From: a bacterium
GTDB lineage: Bacteria > JAHJDO01
Length of the DNA: 17,022 bases
NCBI GenBank assembly: GCA_030671985.1
Contig: DAOVHI010000010.1
Coordinates: 1 to 17,022 of the forward strand
Direction of reading: 5' to 3'
This document shows, in pieces, positions 1-6,770 of the stretch. Made by a program: the position numbers and the translations under genes. Under the pieces are notes generated by a model, which saw only the letters and a list, made by a program, of their open reading frames with translations, was not told the DNA's origin and made no database searches. Each line of letters begins with the position of its first letter. Position 1 is the stretch's first letter.

Positions 1-51
1 CTCTTGCTCAACATCTGCTTTGATAAGTTCGTATATTAGAGATATAGTCAT
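1..51 (-). CDS. N-terminal fragment of an unidentified protein, running off the left edge
   Basis: An ATG on the minus strand at 51-49 opens 17 codons without a stop up to the edge. The peptide begins MTISLIYELIKADVEQE. Such an amphipathic start occurs in many families, and I do not recognise it. No clear Shine-Dalgarno sequence precedes it, so the start is uncertain. It reads in the same direction as the antitoxin at 202-462, with about 150 bases of apparently non-coding DNA between them. Confidence 0.3.
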   Translation of the reverse strand, partial: MTISLIYELIKADVEQE

Positions 52-96
52 TTTATTCTATAGATAACAATCAACATATAAAACCCATATATTCTT

Positions 97-157
97 TTAC
101 TTTCTTAGCATAAAACATACCAAATTTTTATTAATTCAGCAATAAATTCTTGTTGAA
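97..157. repeat. Decayed direct repeat, copy A (partner at 482-543)
   Basis: This stretch aligns by eye with 482-543 over about 60 bases. Roughly four of five positions match, and most differences are transitions. The shared blocks include TAAAAC, ATTTTT and AATTCTTGTT. Read on the minus strand in the frame matching the small ORF at 465-551, copy A contains stop codons, so it looks like a degraded duplicate. The region 52-201 holds nothing else I can support. Confidence 0.5.
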
Positions 158-201
158 TTTTATCTAGTCTTGAGTAGGCGAAGACCCTTTATAATATTTT
201 C

Positions 202-462
202 TTAGTCAACAAGCTGATTAGTAATAAATTTATGAATTACACTAGAGATAAGTGTCTGATAAGGAATGCCTTCTTTCTCTGCCTTTATTTTTAACTGATC
301 TAAATCATACCTGTTAACCCTAAGACTTATGTTCCTTTTCTCATTAGCTATTTTAATAATTTTCTCTATTTTAGAAATTTTTTGCGGTAAAGCTTTTCTA
401 TAATTAGAGATATTTTTCTCAATTTTCTTCTCATAATTATCTAATTTTATTTTATCAATCAT
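202..462 (-). CDS. CopG-family (type II) antitoxin-like protein
   Basis: An 86-residue basic protein. The N-terminal half (about 1-45) is Lys/Ile-rich and probably helical. The C-terminal half carries the beta-strand/helix pattern of the CopG antitoxin family (PF12441-type): NISLRVNRYDLDQLKIKA at about 44-61, then EGIPYQTLISSVIHKF at about 64-79. In such systems this protein neutralises a small BrnT- or RelE-like toxin and represses its own promoter by ribbon-helix-helix DNA binding. The ATG has a good Shine-Dalgarno sequence (GGGAGAT on the minus strand). No toxin is visible on either side: upstream lies only a 28-residue ORF, downstream a decayed repeat. It is therefore an orphan antitoxin or the survivor of a broken pair. 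The family call is firm; the function is inferred. Confidence 0.75.
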   Translation of the reverse strand: MIDKIKLDNYEKKIEKNISNYRKALPQKISKIEKIIKIANEKRNISLRVNRYDLDQLKIKAEKEGIPYQTLISSVIHKFITNQLVD

Positions 463-464
463 AA

Positions 465-551
465 TTATCTCCCAAATTTTCTTGCTTTCTCAATATAAAA
501 CGTAGCAGATTTTTGTTGATTCAACAAGATAATTCTTGTTAACTCTCGCAT
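465..551 (-). CDS. 28-residue ORF just upstream of the antitoxin (leader peptide or remnant)
   Basis: On the minus strand an ATG at 551-549 opens 28 codons that stop at 467-465, two bases before the antitoxin ATG. The end of the peptide reads KSATFYIEKARKFGR. The frame stays open further upstream to the lolF start region, so this could be the tail of a longer protein that has been lost. Most of its DNA (482-543) is repeated in degraded form at 97-157. Tight spacing to the antitoxin suggests co-translation. I do not recognise a family. It may be the C-terminal remnant of a toxin gene, a leader peptide, or chance. Confidence 0.35.
   Translation of the reverse strand: MRELTRIILLNQQKSATFYIEKARKFGR
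482..543. repeat. Direct repeat, copy B (partner at 97-157)
   Basis: This is the intact copy of the repeat described at 97-157. It lies inside the 28-residue minus-strand ORF, so the two copies flank the antitoxin gene in the same orientation. The arrangement fits a tandem duplication of a toxin-antitoxin-like unit followed by decay of one copy. Confidence 0.5.
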
Positions 552-563
552 TTGCAATATAAT
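536..563 (+). promoter_or_regulatory. Predicted sigma70-type promoter of the lolF envelope operon
   Basis: A -35 TTGTTA (536-541), a 16-base spacer and a perfect -10 TATAAT (558-563) lie about 40 bases upstream of lolF. The element overlaps the 28-residue minus-strand ORF. The antitoxin, if it binds here for autoregulation, could also affect this promoter; that is inference. Confidence 0.6.
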
Positions 564-610
564 ATCAGAAAGAACACGAAAGAGGTTGATAATAGGTATG
601 AGTGAATATC

Positions 611-1819
611 ATGAGTTATGAATTATTTATTGCTCTGAAGTATCTGAGACTGCATCATAAGACAAAGTTTATATCCCTTATAAGCTTAATATCTATTCTC
701 GGGATAGCTATTGGAGTAATGGCGGTTATTGTTGTTATGTCGGTAATGAACGGATTTGATAAGCATTTGAAAAGTAAAATGCTCGGTGTGAAATCTCACA
801 TTGTTATATCTGATACGGAAATAAAAGAATATCCTCAAGTAATAGACAAGATCAAGAATGTGTCTCATGTTTTGAGTTGTTCTCCTGTAATCGTCGGACA
901 GGGCATGATCAAATATCATAATGATGCTATGGGGATAATGATAAAGGGAATAGACCCGTCAACGGAAAAGAACACAACAGATATTTCAGGGCATATAATA
1001 AAAGGCTCAATGAAGCTGAATGAAGGCGGTTATAATATTGTGCTTGGAAAAGAACTGGCAAGAAATCTTGGTGTAAGTTTGCGCGAAGAAGTAACAGTGA
1101 TATCTCCTGAATATAAAATAGGTCCTGGGGGAGCGGTTATTCCAAGAACTGTCAGATTAAAGGTTATAGGATTATTTGAATGCGGGATATACGAATATGA
1201 CAACACACTTGCGTATATTTCTCTTGATACAGCAAAGAAACTTTACAATCTAGAAGGTGTGAATAGGATTGAGATAAAATTGGATAATATTTATCTGTCT
1301 CCACAGATCACGCAGAAAATAAAAGATGTTTTAGAGTACCGTTTTCTGGTCAGAGACTGGCAGACTCTTGACAGGGCATTTTTCTTTGCGCTTAAGCTTG
1401 AGAAGATCACAATGTTCATAATATTGGGCTTAATCATTGTTGTAGCCGCGTTCAACATAGTCAGTACGCTTATTATGATAATTTTGGAAAAGACAAAGGA
1501 TATAGGAATACTCAAATCAATAGGGGCGGATTTAAGGAGCATAAGAAAAATATTTATTCTTGAAGGAACAATAATTGGGGTTATTGGAACGATATTAGGA
1601 TGTATCGGCGGAGTAGGACTTTGCTTGCTGTTAAAGAAGTATCAGTTCATACATTTGCCTCCTGAAGTGTATTATTTGAGGACATTGCCTGTTGATATGC
1701 GTATTATGGACTTTAGCGCAGTGTGTTTGGTATCAATACTAATTAGTTTTCTCTCAACATTATACCCGGCCAGACAAGCTTCAAAACTTGATCCGGTAGA
1801 GGCGCTAAGATATGAATAA
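611..1819 (+). CDS. lolF: Lipoprotein-releasing ABC transporter permease, LolC/LolE (LolF) type
   Basis: Inner-membrane permease that, with the LolD ATPase, extracts lipoproteins from the inner membrane for transfer to the outer membrane. Numbered from the GTG at 602 (405 aa), four membrane segments are visible at about 24-50, 268-296, 316-346 and 367-389, with a large periplasmic domain between the first two. Family hallmarks are LGIAIGVMAVIVVMSVMNGF at 33-52 and TKDIGILKSIGA at 298-309 (the cytoplasmic coupling helix), and the C-terminal YPARQASKLDPVEALRYE. Only one permease gene lies next to lolD, so a homodimeric LolF, as in lineages lacking separate LolC and LolE, is likely. I place the start at ATG 611 (MSYELFIALKYL), matching the usual family start. 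GTG 602 is also possible. A seven-codon out-of-frame ORF starts at ATG 598. It overlaps lolD by 8 bases. Confidence 0.93.
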   Translation: MSYELFIALKYLRLHHKTKFISLISLISILGIAIGVMAVIVVMSVMNGFDKHLKSKMLGVKSHIVISDTEIKEYPQVIDKIKNVSHVLSCSPVIVGQGMIKYHNDAMGIMIKGIDPSTEKNTTDISGHIIKGSMKLNEGGYNIVLGKELARNLGVSLREEVTVISPEYKIGPGGAVIPRTVRLKVIGLFECGIYEYDNTLAYISLDTAKKLYNLEGVNRIEIKLDNIYLSPQITQKIKDVLEYRFLVRDWQTLDRAFFFALKLEKITMFIILGLIIVVAAFNIVSTLIMIILEKTKDIGILKSIGADLRSIRKIFILEGTIIGVIGTILGCIGGVGLCLLLKKYQFIHLPPEVYYLRTLPVDMRIMDFSAVCLVSILISFLSTLYPARQASKLDPVEALRYE

Positions 1820-2513
1820 GAGGTTTCAAACCCCCAAGACAATTGTTCATGTAAATGGACTGTATAAAAAATACTCTGACGGGGAAAAGGAGCTTACGGT
1901 CTTAAAAGATATTAATCTGTGTATTAACAAAGGAGAACTTGTTTCGATTACCGGGCCGTCAGGTTCGGGGAAAAGTACGCTCTTGCATATATTAGGTATA
2001 TTGGATTCTTCTACAAAAGGTGTGCTGAAATATGATGGAGTAGACATCAGCAATATGAATGAGAACGAAAAATCAGCTCTTCGCAACAGGAAAATAGGGT
2101 TTATCTTTCAGTTCTTTCACTTATTTTCCGAGCTAACGGTTATTGAGAACATAAGCCTTCCTCTGATGATAAAAAATAAGAGAAATAGGTTGTTGAACAA
2201 AGAACATAAAGCTGTTGAACAGCTAATTCAAGAGATTGGTTTGGAAAAGAGATCTCTTCACAGACCCAATCAGCTCTCGGGAGGAGAACAGCAAAGGGTT
2301 GCAATAGCGCGCGCATTGGTTAATCAGCCTGAGATCATATTTGCGGATGAGCCTACAGGCAATCTGGATAAAGAGAATAGGGAATCAATCTATAAACTGC
2401 TCCTGAATCTCAATAAGGATAAGGGAATTACAATTGTTATTGCAACGCATGATGAAGCCTTTGCCAAAACTACTCCGCGCATGTTTAAACTTGTAGACGG
2501 CTATGTAATGTGA
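1812..2513 (+). CDS. lolD: Lipoprotein-releasing ABC transporter ATPase LolD
   Basis: A 233-residue ABC ATPase that powers lipoprotein release by the adjacent permease. All motifs are intact: Walker A GPSGSGKST (48-56), Q-loop Q100, signature LSGGEQQRVA (155-164), Walker B IIFADE (175-180), D-loop NLDKE and switch His213 in ATHDE. The spacing and the sequence FHLFSELTVIENISLPLMI between the Q-loop and signature are typical of the LolD/MacB/FtsE group. Pairing with a LolC/E permease decides for LolD. The ATG lies inside the last codons of the permease, implying translational coupling. The N terminus is about eight residues longer than the minimal family start. Confidence 0.93.
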   Translation: MNKRFQTPKTIVHVNGLYKKYSDGEKELTVLKDINLCINKGELVSITGPSGSGKSTLLHILGILDSSTKGVLKYDGVDISNMNENEKSALRNRKIGFIFQFFHLFSELTVIENISLPLMIKNKRNRLLNKEHKAVEQLIQEIGLEKRSLHRPNQLSGGEQQRVAIARALVNQPEIIFADEPTGNLDKENRESIYKLLLNLNKDKGITIVIATHDEAFAKTTPRMFKLVDGYVM

Positions 2514-2525
2514 TAAAAAAGTAGA

Positions 2526-3389
2526 ATGATCCGATATATATGTTATCTCATTGCTCAGTTTCTTGCCATTTATCTTTCCAAGAAATGGGCGTATTGTGTG
2601 GCAAGGATAGTCAGTAGGTTATATTACTGCTTTTCATGGCAAAGCAGGCGTGCCGTTAGAAATAACCTGTCTCATGTCGTCAAGAGAAAGTTAACCAAAA
2701 AAGAATTTCGCAGATTAATATGGCTGACCTATTTAAATTTTGGCAAATATCTGGCGGATTTTTTATTTTTCCCAAAAATAGATGCAGATAACATTGATGA
2801 AATTGTAAAAATAGAAAACAGACATTACATAGATGAAGCTTTTAGGTATAAAAAGGGAGTAATCCTACTGAGCGCGCATCTTGGCAACTGGGAAATAGGA
2901 GGGATAGCGCTTTCTCTAAAAGGTCATCCGATAAATGCAATTGTATTAAGTCATGATAACCCGAGAGTTAATCAGTTTTTTATTAGACAGAGAAAGCAAA
3001 AAAACATGAATATAATTCCTGTAGGGTCTGCGTTCAGAAAGGCGCTTCGTATATTAAAAAAGGGAGAGGCGATAGCTGTTTTGGGAGATAGGGATATATT
3101 TAGGAAAGGACTTAAACTGGATTTTTTTGAGAAAGAGACAATTGTTCCAAAAGGACCGGCAATGATGGCTGTTGAGACAGGAGCAGCTATACTGCCGGTT
3201 TTTGCTGTCAGACAATCAGACGAGACATATAAACTAATTTTCGAGAAGCCATTTTTTGCAAAAAGTGGTGAAAATAGAAATGAAAGCATACAAAAAACAG
3301 CTTTACAAATTATGGGAATTATTGAAGAATACATAAGCTTTTATCCTGAACAATGGCTGCTTTTTCATCACATGTGGGAGGGGATTTAA
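2526..3389 (+). CDS. Lipid A biosynthesis (LpxL/HtrB-like) lysophospholipid acyltransferase
   Basis: A 287-residue membrane-associated acyltransferase that should add a secondary acyl chain to lipid A or a related lipid at the inner membrane's cytoplasmic face. A hydrophobic N-terminal segment lies at about 3-18. The catalytic H-X4-E motif is AHLGNWE, with His118 and Glu123. The second family block, GDRD, is at 187-190, followed by VPKGPAMMAVETGAAILPVF, which forms the substrate-binding region. Length and motif order are normal for LpxL/LpxM (PF03279). Which acyl step it performs cannot be read from the sequence. It follows lolD by 12 bases with no obvious Shine-Dalgarno sequence. Its 3' end carries the strong one (GGGAGGGG, 3376-3383) that appears to serve the next gene. 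Confidence 0.88.
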   Translation: MIRYICYLIAQFLAIYLSKKWAYCVARIVSRLYYCFSWQSRRAVRNNLSHVVKRKLTKKEFRRLIWLTYLNFGKYLADFLFFPKIDADNIDEIVKIENRHYIDEAFRYKKGVILLSAHLGNWEIGGIALSLKGHPINAIVLSHDNPRVNQFFIRQRKQKNMNIIPVGSAFRKALRILKKGEAIAVLGDRDIFRKGLKLDFFEKETIVPKGPAMMAVETGAAILPVFAVRQSDETYKLIFEKPFFAKSGENRNESIQKTALQIMGIIEEYISFYPEQWLLFHHMWEGI

Positions 3390-4088
3390 ATTAAACAAGT
3401 ATCAAGTGCTAAACCCAGAGGCAATGTTTGTGTTTTGCTGCCATGTTTCAATGAGGAAGAGCATATCTGCGATTTGATAAAGGATATTAAAAAAACAGTT
3501 AAGGATGTCATAGTCGTGGATGACGGGTCAACAGACAGTACTTCTCAGAAAGCGATGGATGGCGGAGCTTTAGTTATAAGGCATGTAAGCAATCGGGGTA
3601 AAGGAGCAGCTCTAAGAACAGGTTTCTCCTATATCGAGAGAAAAAGGTTTAGCGCCTTAATAACTATGGATGCGGATAGACAGCACGATTATACGGAGCT
3701 TTCAAAGTTTATAGACGAGTTTAAGAAAGATAGCGCCGATATAGTTGTAGGCAGCAGGATGAGTGACATTGAAAGTATGCCGTTTATACGATTATATACA
3801 AATAGAATGACCTCATTTTTTACTTCATTATTCCTTTCTTGTAAAATTAGCGATACGCAATCCGGTTATAGGCTTATCAGAACAGAGGTACTGAGAAACA
3901 TCAATCTATTAACAAATAATTTTGAAATAGAATCCGAAGTATTGATAAAGGCAGGTAGGAAGGGATTCAGAATAAAAGAGATTCCAATAAGAACAATATA
4001 TCTGCCAAATGCTCAAAGCAAAATAAGACCGCTAAGAGACACGCTAAAATTCATACGGTTTATATTGTCCAGCACATTTTTTCAATAA
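3390..4088 (+). CDS. Family 2 glycosyltransferase (dolichyl-phosphate mannosyltransferase-like)
   Basis: A GT-A fold transferase that moves a sugar from a nucleotide donor to a lipid or polysaccharide acceptor on the cytoplasmic side. Numbered from ATT 3390 (232 aa), the blocks are VCVLLPCFNEEEHI (13-26), VDDGSTDS (43-50), the metal-binding DAD (94-96) followed by RQH, GSRM (121-124) and DTQSGYRLI (155-163). There is no C-terminal membrane anchor. Start choice: the first conventional in-frame codon is TTG 3435, which removes most of the first beta strand. The frame is open back to the preceding stop, and ATT 3390 sits six bases after GGGAGGGG. I therefore prefer ATT 3390. Neighbours point to envelope glycolipid synthesis; the sugar and acceptor are unknown. 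Confidence 0.85.
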   Translation: MKQVSSAKPRGNVCVLLPCFNEEEHICDLIKDIKKTVKDVIVVDDGSTDSTSQKAMDGGALVIRHVSNRGKGAALRTGFSYIERKRFSALITMDADRQHDYTELSKFIDEFKKDSADIVVGSRMSDIESMPFIRLYTNRMTSFFTSLFLSCKISDTQSGYRLIRTEVLRNINLLTNNFEIESEVLIKAGRKGFRIKEIPIRTIYLPNAQSKIRPLRDTLKFIRFILSSTFFQ

Positions 4089-4093
4089 ATGGA

Positions 4094-4891
4094 ATGCATA
4101 TGAAAAAAAACAAGTTTGTTCGACGGAGATTTTTTGTTTTTATTATTGTTGCAGTTGTGTTCTTTGCCAGCTTGCTAATACTAAATACAATAGCCTCTAA
4201 TATGATGTATCATAAGATTAAGAGTATCTGTAAGAGTTCGTTTAACTGTAACGTAAAGATGCGCAAGCCTCATGTAGATATACTAAGAGGGAAAATCGTC
4301 TTCAACAATATATCTATTGATAAGCATATTGGCAAAAGAAAGTTTAACGTTAATGTCAATCGTATGTTTATCAAAGTAAATATGACTTCAGCAGTAAAGA
4401 ATATTCTTTATCGTTCTAACAGGACAACTGAATTCTTCGCAAATATTGATTTCGAACATAAAAAACGTATTAGAGCCGATTTTGCGGGGAATGTTAATCT
4501 CAGAAGTTCGAAGGGGGATTTTTCTCTGAAAATGAAAAGTTCCGATATAGATATGGCGTCTATGGGGCAGAATGATGCTTATATTCCTGTGTATGTTAAA
4601 AAAGGCACGGTAACTGTTTCATTAGTTGGGACATGCAAAAAAGGCGTGCTGAATTTTTCACAGCATATATTAACAAAAAATCTACTCTTGAGTATAAAAA
4701 AAGCGAAGGATTTGGATAGCGAAGTTTTTATCGGACTTACTTATAGAGACATTATTAATTATGTAAAAGTAAAAAATGGTGAAATTGATATGAGTTTTAA
4801 TGTAAATGGAACATTAAAAGAGCCTGAGGTAGACTTAAGTCCAATAATGGAGAATATACTTATTGAGATAATGACATTAAAAATATCATGA
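4094..4891 (+). CDS. AsmA-like membrane-anchored periplasmic protein (hypothetical)
   Basis: A 265-residue protein with a basic N terminus, one membrane segment at about 13-33 and a periplasmic beta-rich domain. The phrases VDILRGKIVFNNISI (about 56-70) and the closing FNVNGTLKEPEVDLSP (about 236-251) are typical of AsmA/DUF748-type proteins, thought to move or handle lipids between the membranes. It is far shorter than AsmA or TamB, so it would be a minimal relative. Position between lipid A/glycosyltransferase genes and pcm fits an envelope role. The start may be ATG 4094 or ATG 4100 (MKKNK). The stop overlaps the pcm start as ATGA. The family assignment is moderate; no catalytic residues are apparent. 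Confidence 0.6.
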   Translation: MHMKKNKFVRRRFFVFIIVAVVFFASLLILNTIASNMMYHKIKSICKSSFNCNVKMRKPHVDILRGKIVFNNISIDKHIGKRKFNVNVNRMFIKVNMTSAVKNILYRSNRTTEFFANIDFEHKKRIRADFAGNVNLRSSKGDFSLKMKSSDIDMASMGQNDAYIPVYVKKGTVTVSLVGTCKKGVLNFSQHILTKNLLLSIKKAKDLDSEVFIGLTYRDIINYVKVKNGEIDMSFNVNGTLKEPEVDLSPIMENILIEIMTLKIS

Positions 4892-5544
4892 ATTGTATGA
4901 ACGAACGTCTTAATATGGTAGATGTTCAATTGGCACATAGAGGAATTAAAGACAAGCGTGTTCTCGATACAATGAGAAAGGTGCCAAGGCATCTCTTTGT
5001 TCCTTCAGAACTCGCATCAGTTGCTTATGCTGATCAGCCGCTTTCCATAGGAGAATCCCAAACTATATCTCAGCCGTATATGGTTGCTTTGATGAGCGAA
5101 TGTTTGAAACTTAGCGGTGGAGAGAAAATCTTGGAACTTGGAACAGGTTCAGGATATCAGACGGCAATCCTTGCGGAATTAGGATCTTCTATTTACACAA
5201 TAGAGAGAATTAATATATTATCCATAGAGGCGCAAAGAACACTTAATCATTTAGGATATGAGAATATAAAATTCAATATAGGAGACGGAACTCTTGGCTG
5301 GTCAGAGAATGCTCCTTACGATGGAATAATAGTAACAGCCGGAGCCCCTAAAATTTCTAAGGTTCTTATAGATCAATTATCGGAAGGCGGTAGAATGGTT
5401 ATTCCTGTAGGTAATTCCTTTTCTCAAGAACTTGTTGTTATTTCAAAGATCAATAAAAAAATAAAAACCGAAAATATCTGTGGATGTATGTTTGTACCAC
5501 TGATAGGTAAGTATGGATGGAATAAGGAGAAGAAATATTATTAG
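4888..5544 (+). CDS. pcm: Protein-L-isoaspartate O-methyltransferase
   Basis: A 218-residue SAM-dependent enzyme that methylates isoaspartyl residues in damaged proteins so they can return to normal aspartate. The diagnostic block QTISQPYMVALM is at 58-69. SAM motif I, LELGTGSGYQTA, is at 82-93. Post-motif YTIERI and the later YDGIIVTAGAP correspond to motifs II and III. The start overlaps the preceding stop by four bases (ATGA), with no Shine-Dalgarno sequence, so re-initiation is likely. ATG 4897 (fourth codon) is an alternative. The 3' end contains AAGGAG (5524-5529), which appears to direct initiation of the following DedA-family gene. Length and motifs are standard. Confidence 0.93.
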   Translation: MNCMNERLNMVDVQLAHRGIKDKRVLDTMRKVPRHLFVPSELASVAYADQPLSIGESQTISQPYMVALMSECLKLSGGEKILELGTGSGYQTAILAELGSSIYTIERINILSIEAQRTLNHLGYENIKFNIGDGTLGWSENAPYDGIIVTAGAPKISKVLIDQLSEGGRMVIPVGNSFSQELVVISKINKKIKTENICGCMFVPLIGKYGWNKEKKYY

Positions 5545-6130
5545 AAGATTATATGACTGGGTATTGAGCTGGGCTAATTCAAAGTATTCAATTGCGGCAT
5601 TGTTTGCATTGGCTTTTACAGAATCATCTTGTTTTCCCGTTCCTCCGGATGTTCTGTTAATAGCTCTTTGTGTATCAAAGCCGGCGAGAGCCCTGCTGTA
5701 TAGTCTCATAACGACGCTGGGGTCTGTGGCAGGTGGAGTATGCGGATATTTTATAGGTATGAAGATATGGGAATATACAAGCAATTTCTTCTTTACATAT
5801 GTTCCTGGATTTACTTCCGAAGGTTTTAACCATGTAAAAGATCTATACGGTGATAACGCCTTTTGGGCGGTATTTATTTCGGGTTTCACGCCTATTCCAT
5901 ATAAGGTCTTTACAATTGCTGCAGGTGTTTGTAAAATTGGTTTTATTGTTTTCATTGTAGCATCGGTATTAGGAAGAGGATCAAGGTTTTTTCTTGTTGG
6001 CGGATTAATAAAGATCTTTGGAGAACCTGTTAAAAAGTTCATAAACAAATATTTTAATCTTTTAACGATTTTGTTTGCTGTTCTTTTAGTAGCGGGATTT
6101 TTGATACTTAAGCTTGCAGTTAAGAAATAA
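5513..6130 (+). CDS. DedA/YqaA (VTT-domain) membrane protein
   Basis: A polytopic inner-membrane protein of the DedA superfamily, linked in other bacteria to undecaprenyl-phosphate or phospholipid translocation and membrane homeostasis. Numbered from ATG 5513 (205 aa), the conserved blocks are ESSCFPVPPDVLLIAL (37-52), GSVAGGVCGYFIG (70-82), the re-entrant loop FTPIPYKVFTIAAG (125-138) and GRGSRFFLVGG (154-164). A final membrane segment is at about 183-202. The start is unusual. ATG 5513 gives a 32-base overlap with pcm and eight extra residues. ATT 5537 lies seven bases after AAGGAG and gives the N terminus (M)IRRLYDWVLSW, the common start of YqaA-like proteins as I recall them. I list the conventional start but think ATT 5537 more likely. 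The stop is one base before tRNA-Pro. Confidence 0.9.
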   Translation: MDGIRRRNIIRRLYDWVLSWANSKYSIAALFALAFTESSCFPVPPDVLLIALCVSKPARALLYSLITTLGSVAGGVCGYFIGMKIWEYTSNFFFTYVPGFTSEGFNHVKDLYGDNAFWAVFISGFTPIPYKVFTIAAGVCKIGFIVFIVASVLGRGSRFFLVGGLIKIFGEPVKKFINKYFNLLTILFAVLLVAGFLILKLAVKK

Positions 6131-6131
6131 G

Positions 6132-6205
6132 CGGGGCGTAGCGCAGCTTGGCAGCGCGCCACGTTCGGGACGTGGAGGCCGGTGGTTCGAATCCACTCGC
6201 CCCGA
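6132..6205 (+). tRNA. tRNA-Pro (anticodon CGG)
   Basis: A 74-base cloverleaf. The acceptor stem CGGGGCG (6132-6138) pairs with CGCCCCG (6198-6204), with discriminator A6205. The D-arm contains GCGC/GCGC. The anticodon stem CCACG/CGTGG encloses TTCGGGA, giving anticodon CGG (6166-6168), which reads CCG. The T-loop is GGTTCGAATCC. CCA is not encoded. It starts one base after the dedA stop codon, so it is probably cut out of the operon transcript. Confidence 0.97.
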
Positions 6206-6214
6206 CTGTAATGG

Positions 6215-6228
6215 AAAATATATATTTT
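6215..6228. repeat. 14-base perfect palindrome upstream of the nucleotidyltransferase gene
   Basis: AAAATATATATTTT is its own reverse complement and lies between tRNA-Pro and the nucleotidyltransferase start. It could be an operator or promoter element for the accessory pair, but AT-rich DNA makes short palindromes likely by chance. Confidence 0.3.
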
Positions 6229-6242
6229 GAGGTTGGAAGAAA

Positions 6243-6770
6243 ATGAGAAGTATCCTTGAAATTATTTGGAATGGTCTGAAAACCAGGAATGTGGCAGCTT
6301 TGTTGATTGGGGGACATGCGTTGCCGGCTTTTGGTGTCGCCAGACAAACCGTAGATATAGACTGTTTGATGGTAGATTCCGACTCAAAGGTTTTGCATAA
6401 CATACTGACGAAAGCTGGTTATAAGGAAACAGATCGGACGAAAAATTTTATACGCTATTCTCACTTGTCTGTTTACCTCATGGATGTTGATGTTATGTTA
6501 GTGAATCACGGCACTTTTGATAAAATGTTACGGAGCAGTTCTGTTTACCAAATAGGATCTGTCAGCATGCACGTTCCATGCCTTGAGCATTTGATAGCTC
6601 TTAAACTTCATGCAATCAAGAACAATCCTAAGCGGGAACTTAGAGATCTTGCTGATATAGTTGAATTGCTTCGAAATAATCAAAAAGAAATTGCTAAAGA
6701 AAAACTTAAATCCATTTGTACCCAGTATGGTCCGAATGGAATCTATGCGAAACTTGAAAGTTATCTTTAA
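6243..6770 (+). CDS. Nucleotidyltransferase of the AbiEii/DUF6036-like group
   Basis: A 175-residue protein with the DNA polymerase beta-like nucleotidyltransferase core. LIGGHALPAFGVARQTVDID at 21-40 holds the GG pair and the first two metal-binding acidic residues (Asp38, Asp40). VYLMDVDVML (77-86) supplies the third acidic position (Asp81 or Asp83). A C-terminal helical block, CLEHLIALKLHAIKN...RELRDLADIVELL (about 118-153), is typical of this group. Relatives include toxins of type IV-like systems, which transfer nucleotides to tRNA or proteins, and resistance enzymes, so the substrate is open. GGAAG precedes the ATG. The stop overlaps the next start (TAATG), so the two genes form a unit. 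It is an accessory-type gene between a tRNA and hisD. Confidence 0.75.
   Translation: MRSILEIIWNGLKTRNVAALLIGGHALPAFGVARQTVDIDCLMVDSDSKVLHNILTKAGYKETDRTKNFIRYSHLSVYLMDVDVMLVNHGTFDKMLRSSSVYQIGSVSMHVPCLEHLIALKLHAIKNNPKRELRDLADIVELLRNNQKEIAKEKLKSICTQYGPNGIYAKLESYL

Noticed and set aside
5443-6162. 239-codon minus-strand ORF opposite the DedA gene
   Set aside because: It is antisense to a gene with clear family motifs, runs into tRNA-Pro and matches no family.
6086-6403. Minus-strand ORFs covering tRNA-Pro (containing GASGFEPPASTSRTWR)
   Set aside because: This is a well-known artefact of translating a tRNA backwards; it also overlaps dedA and the nucleotidyltransferase.
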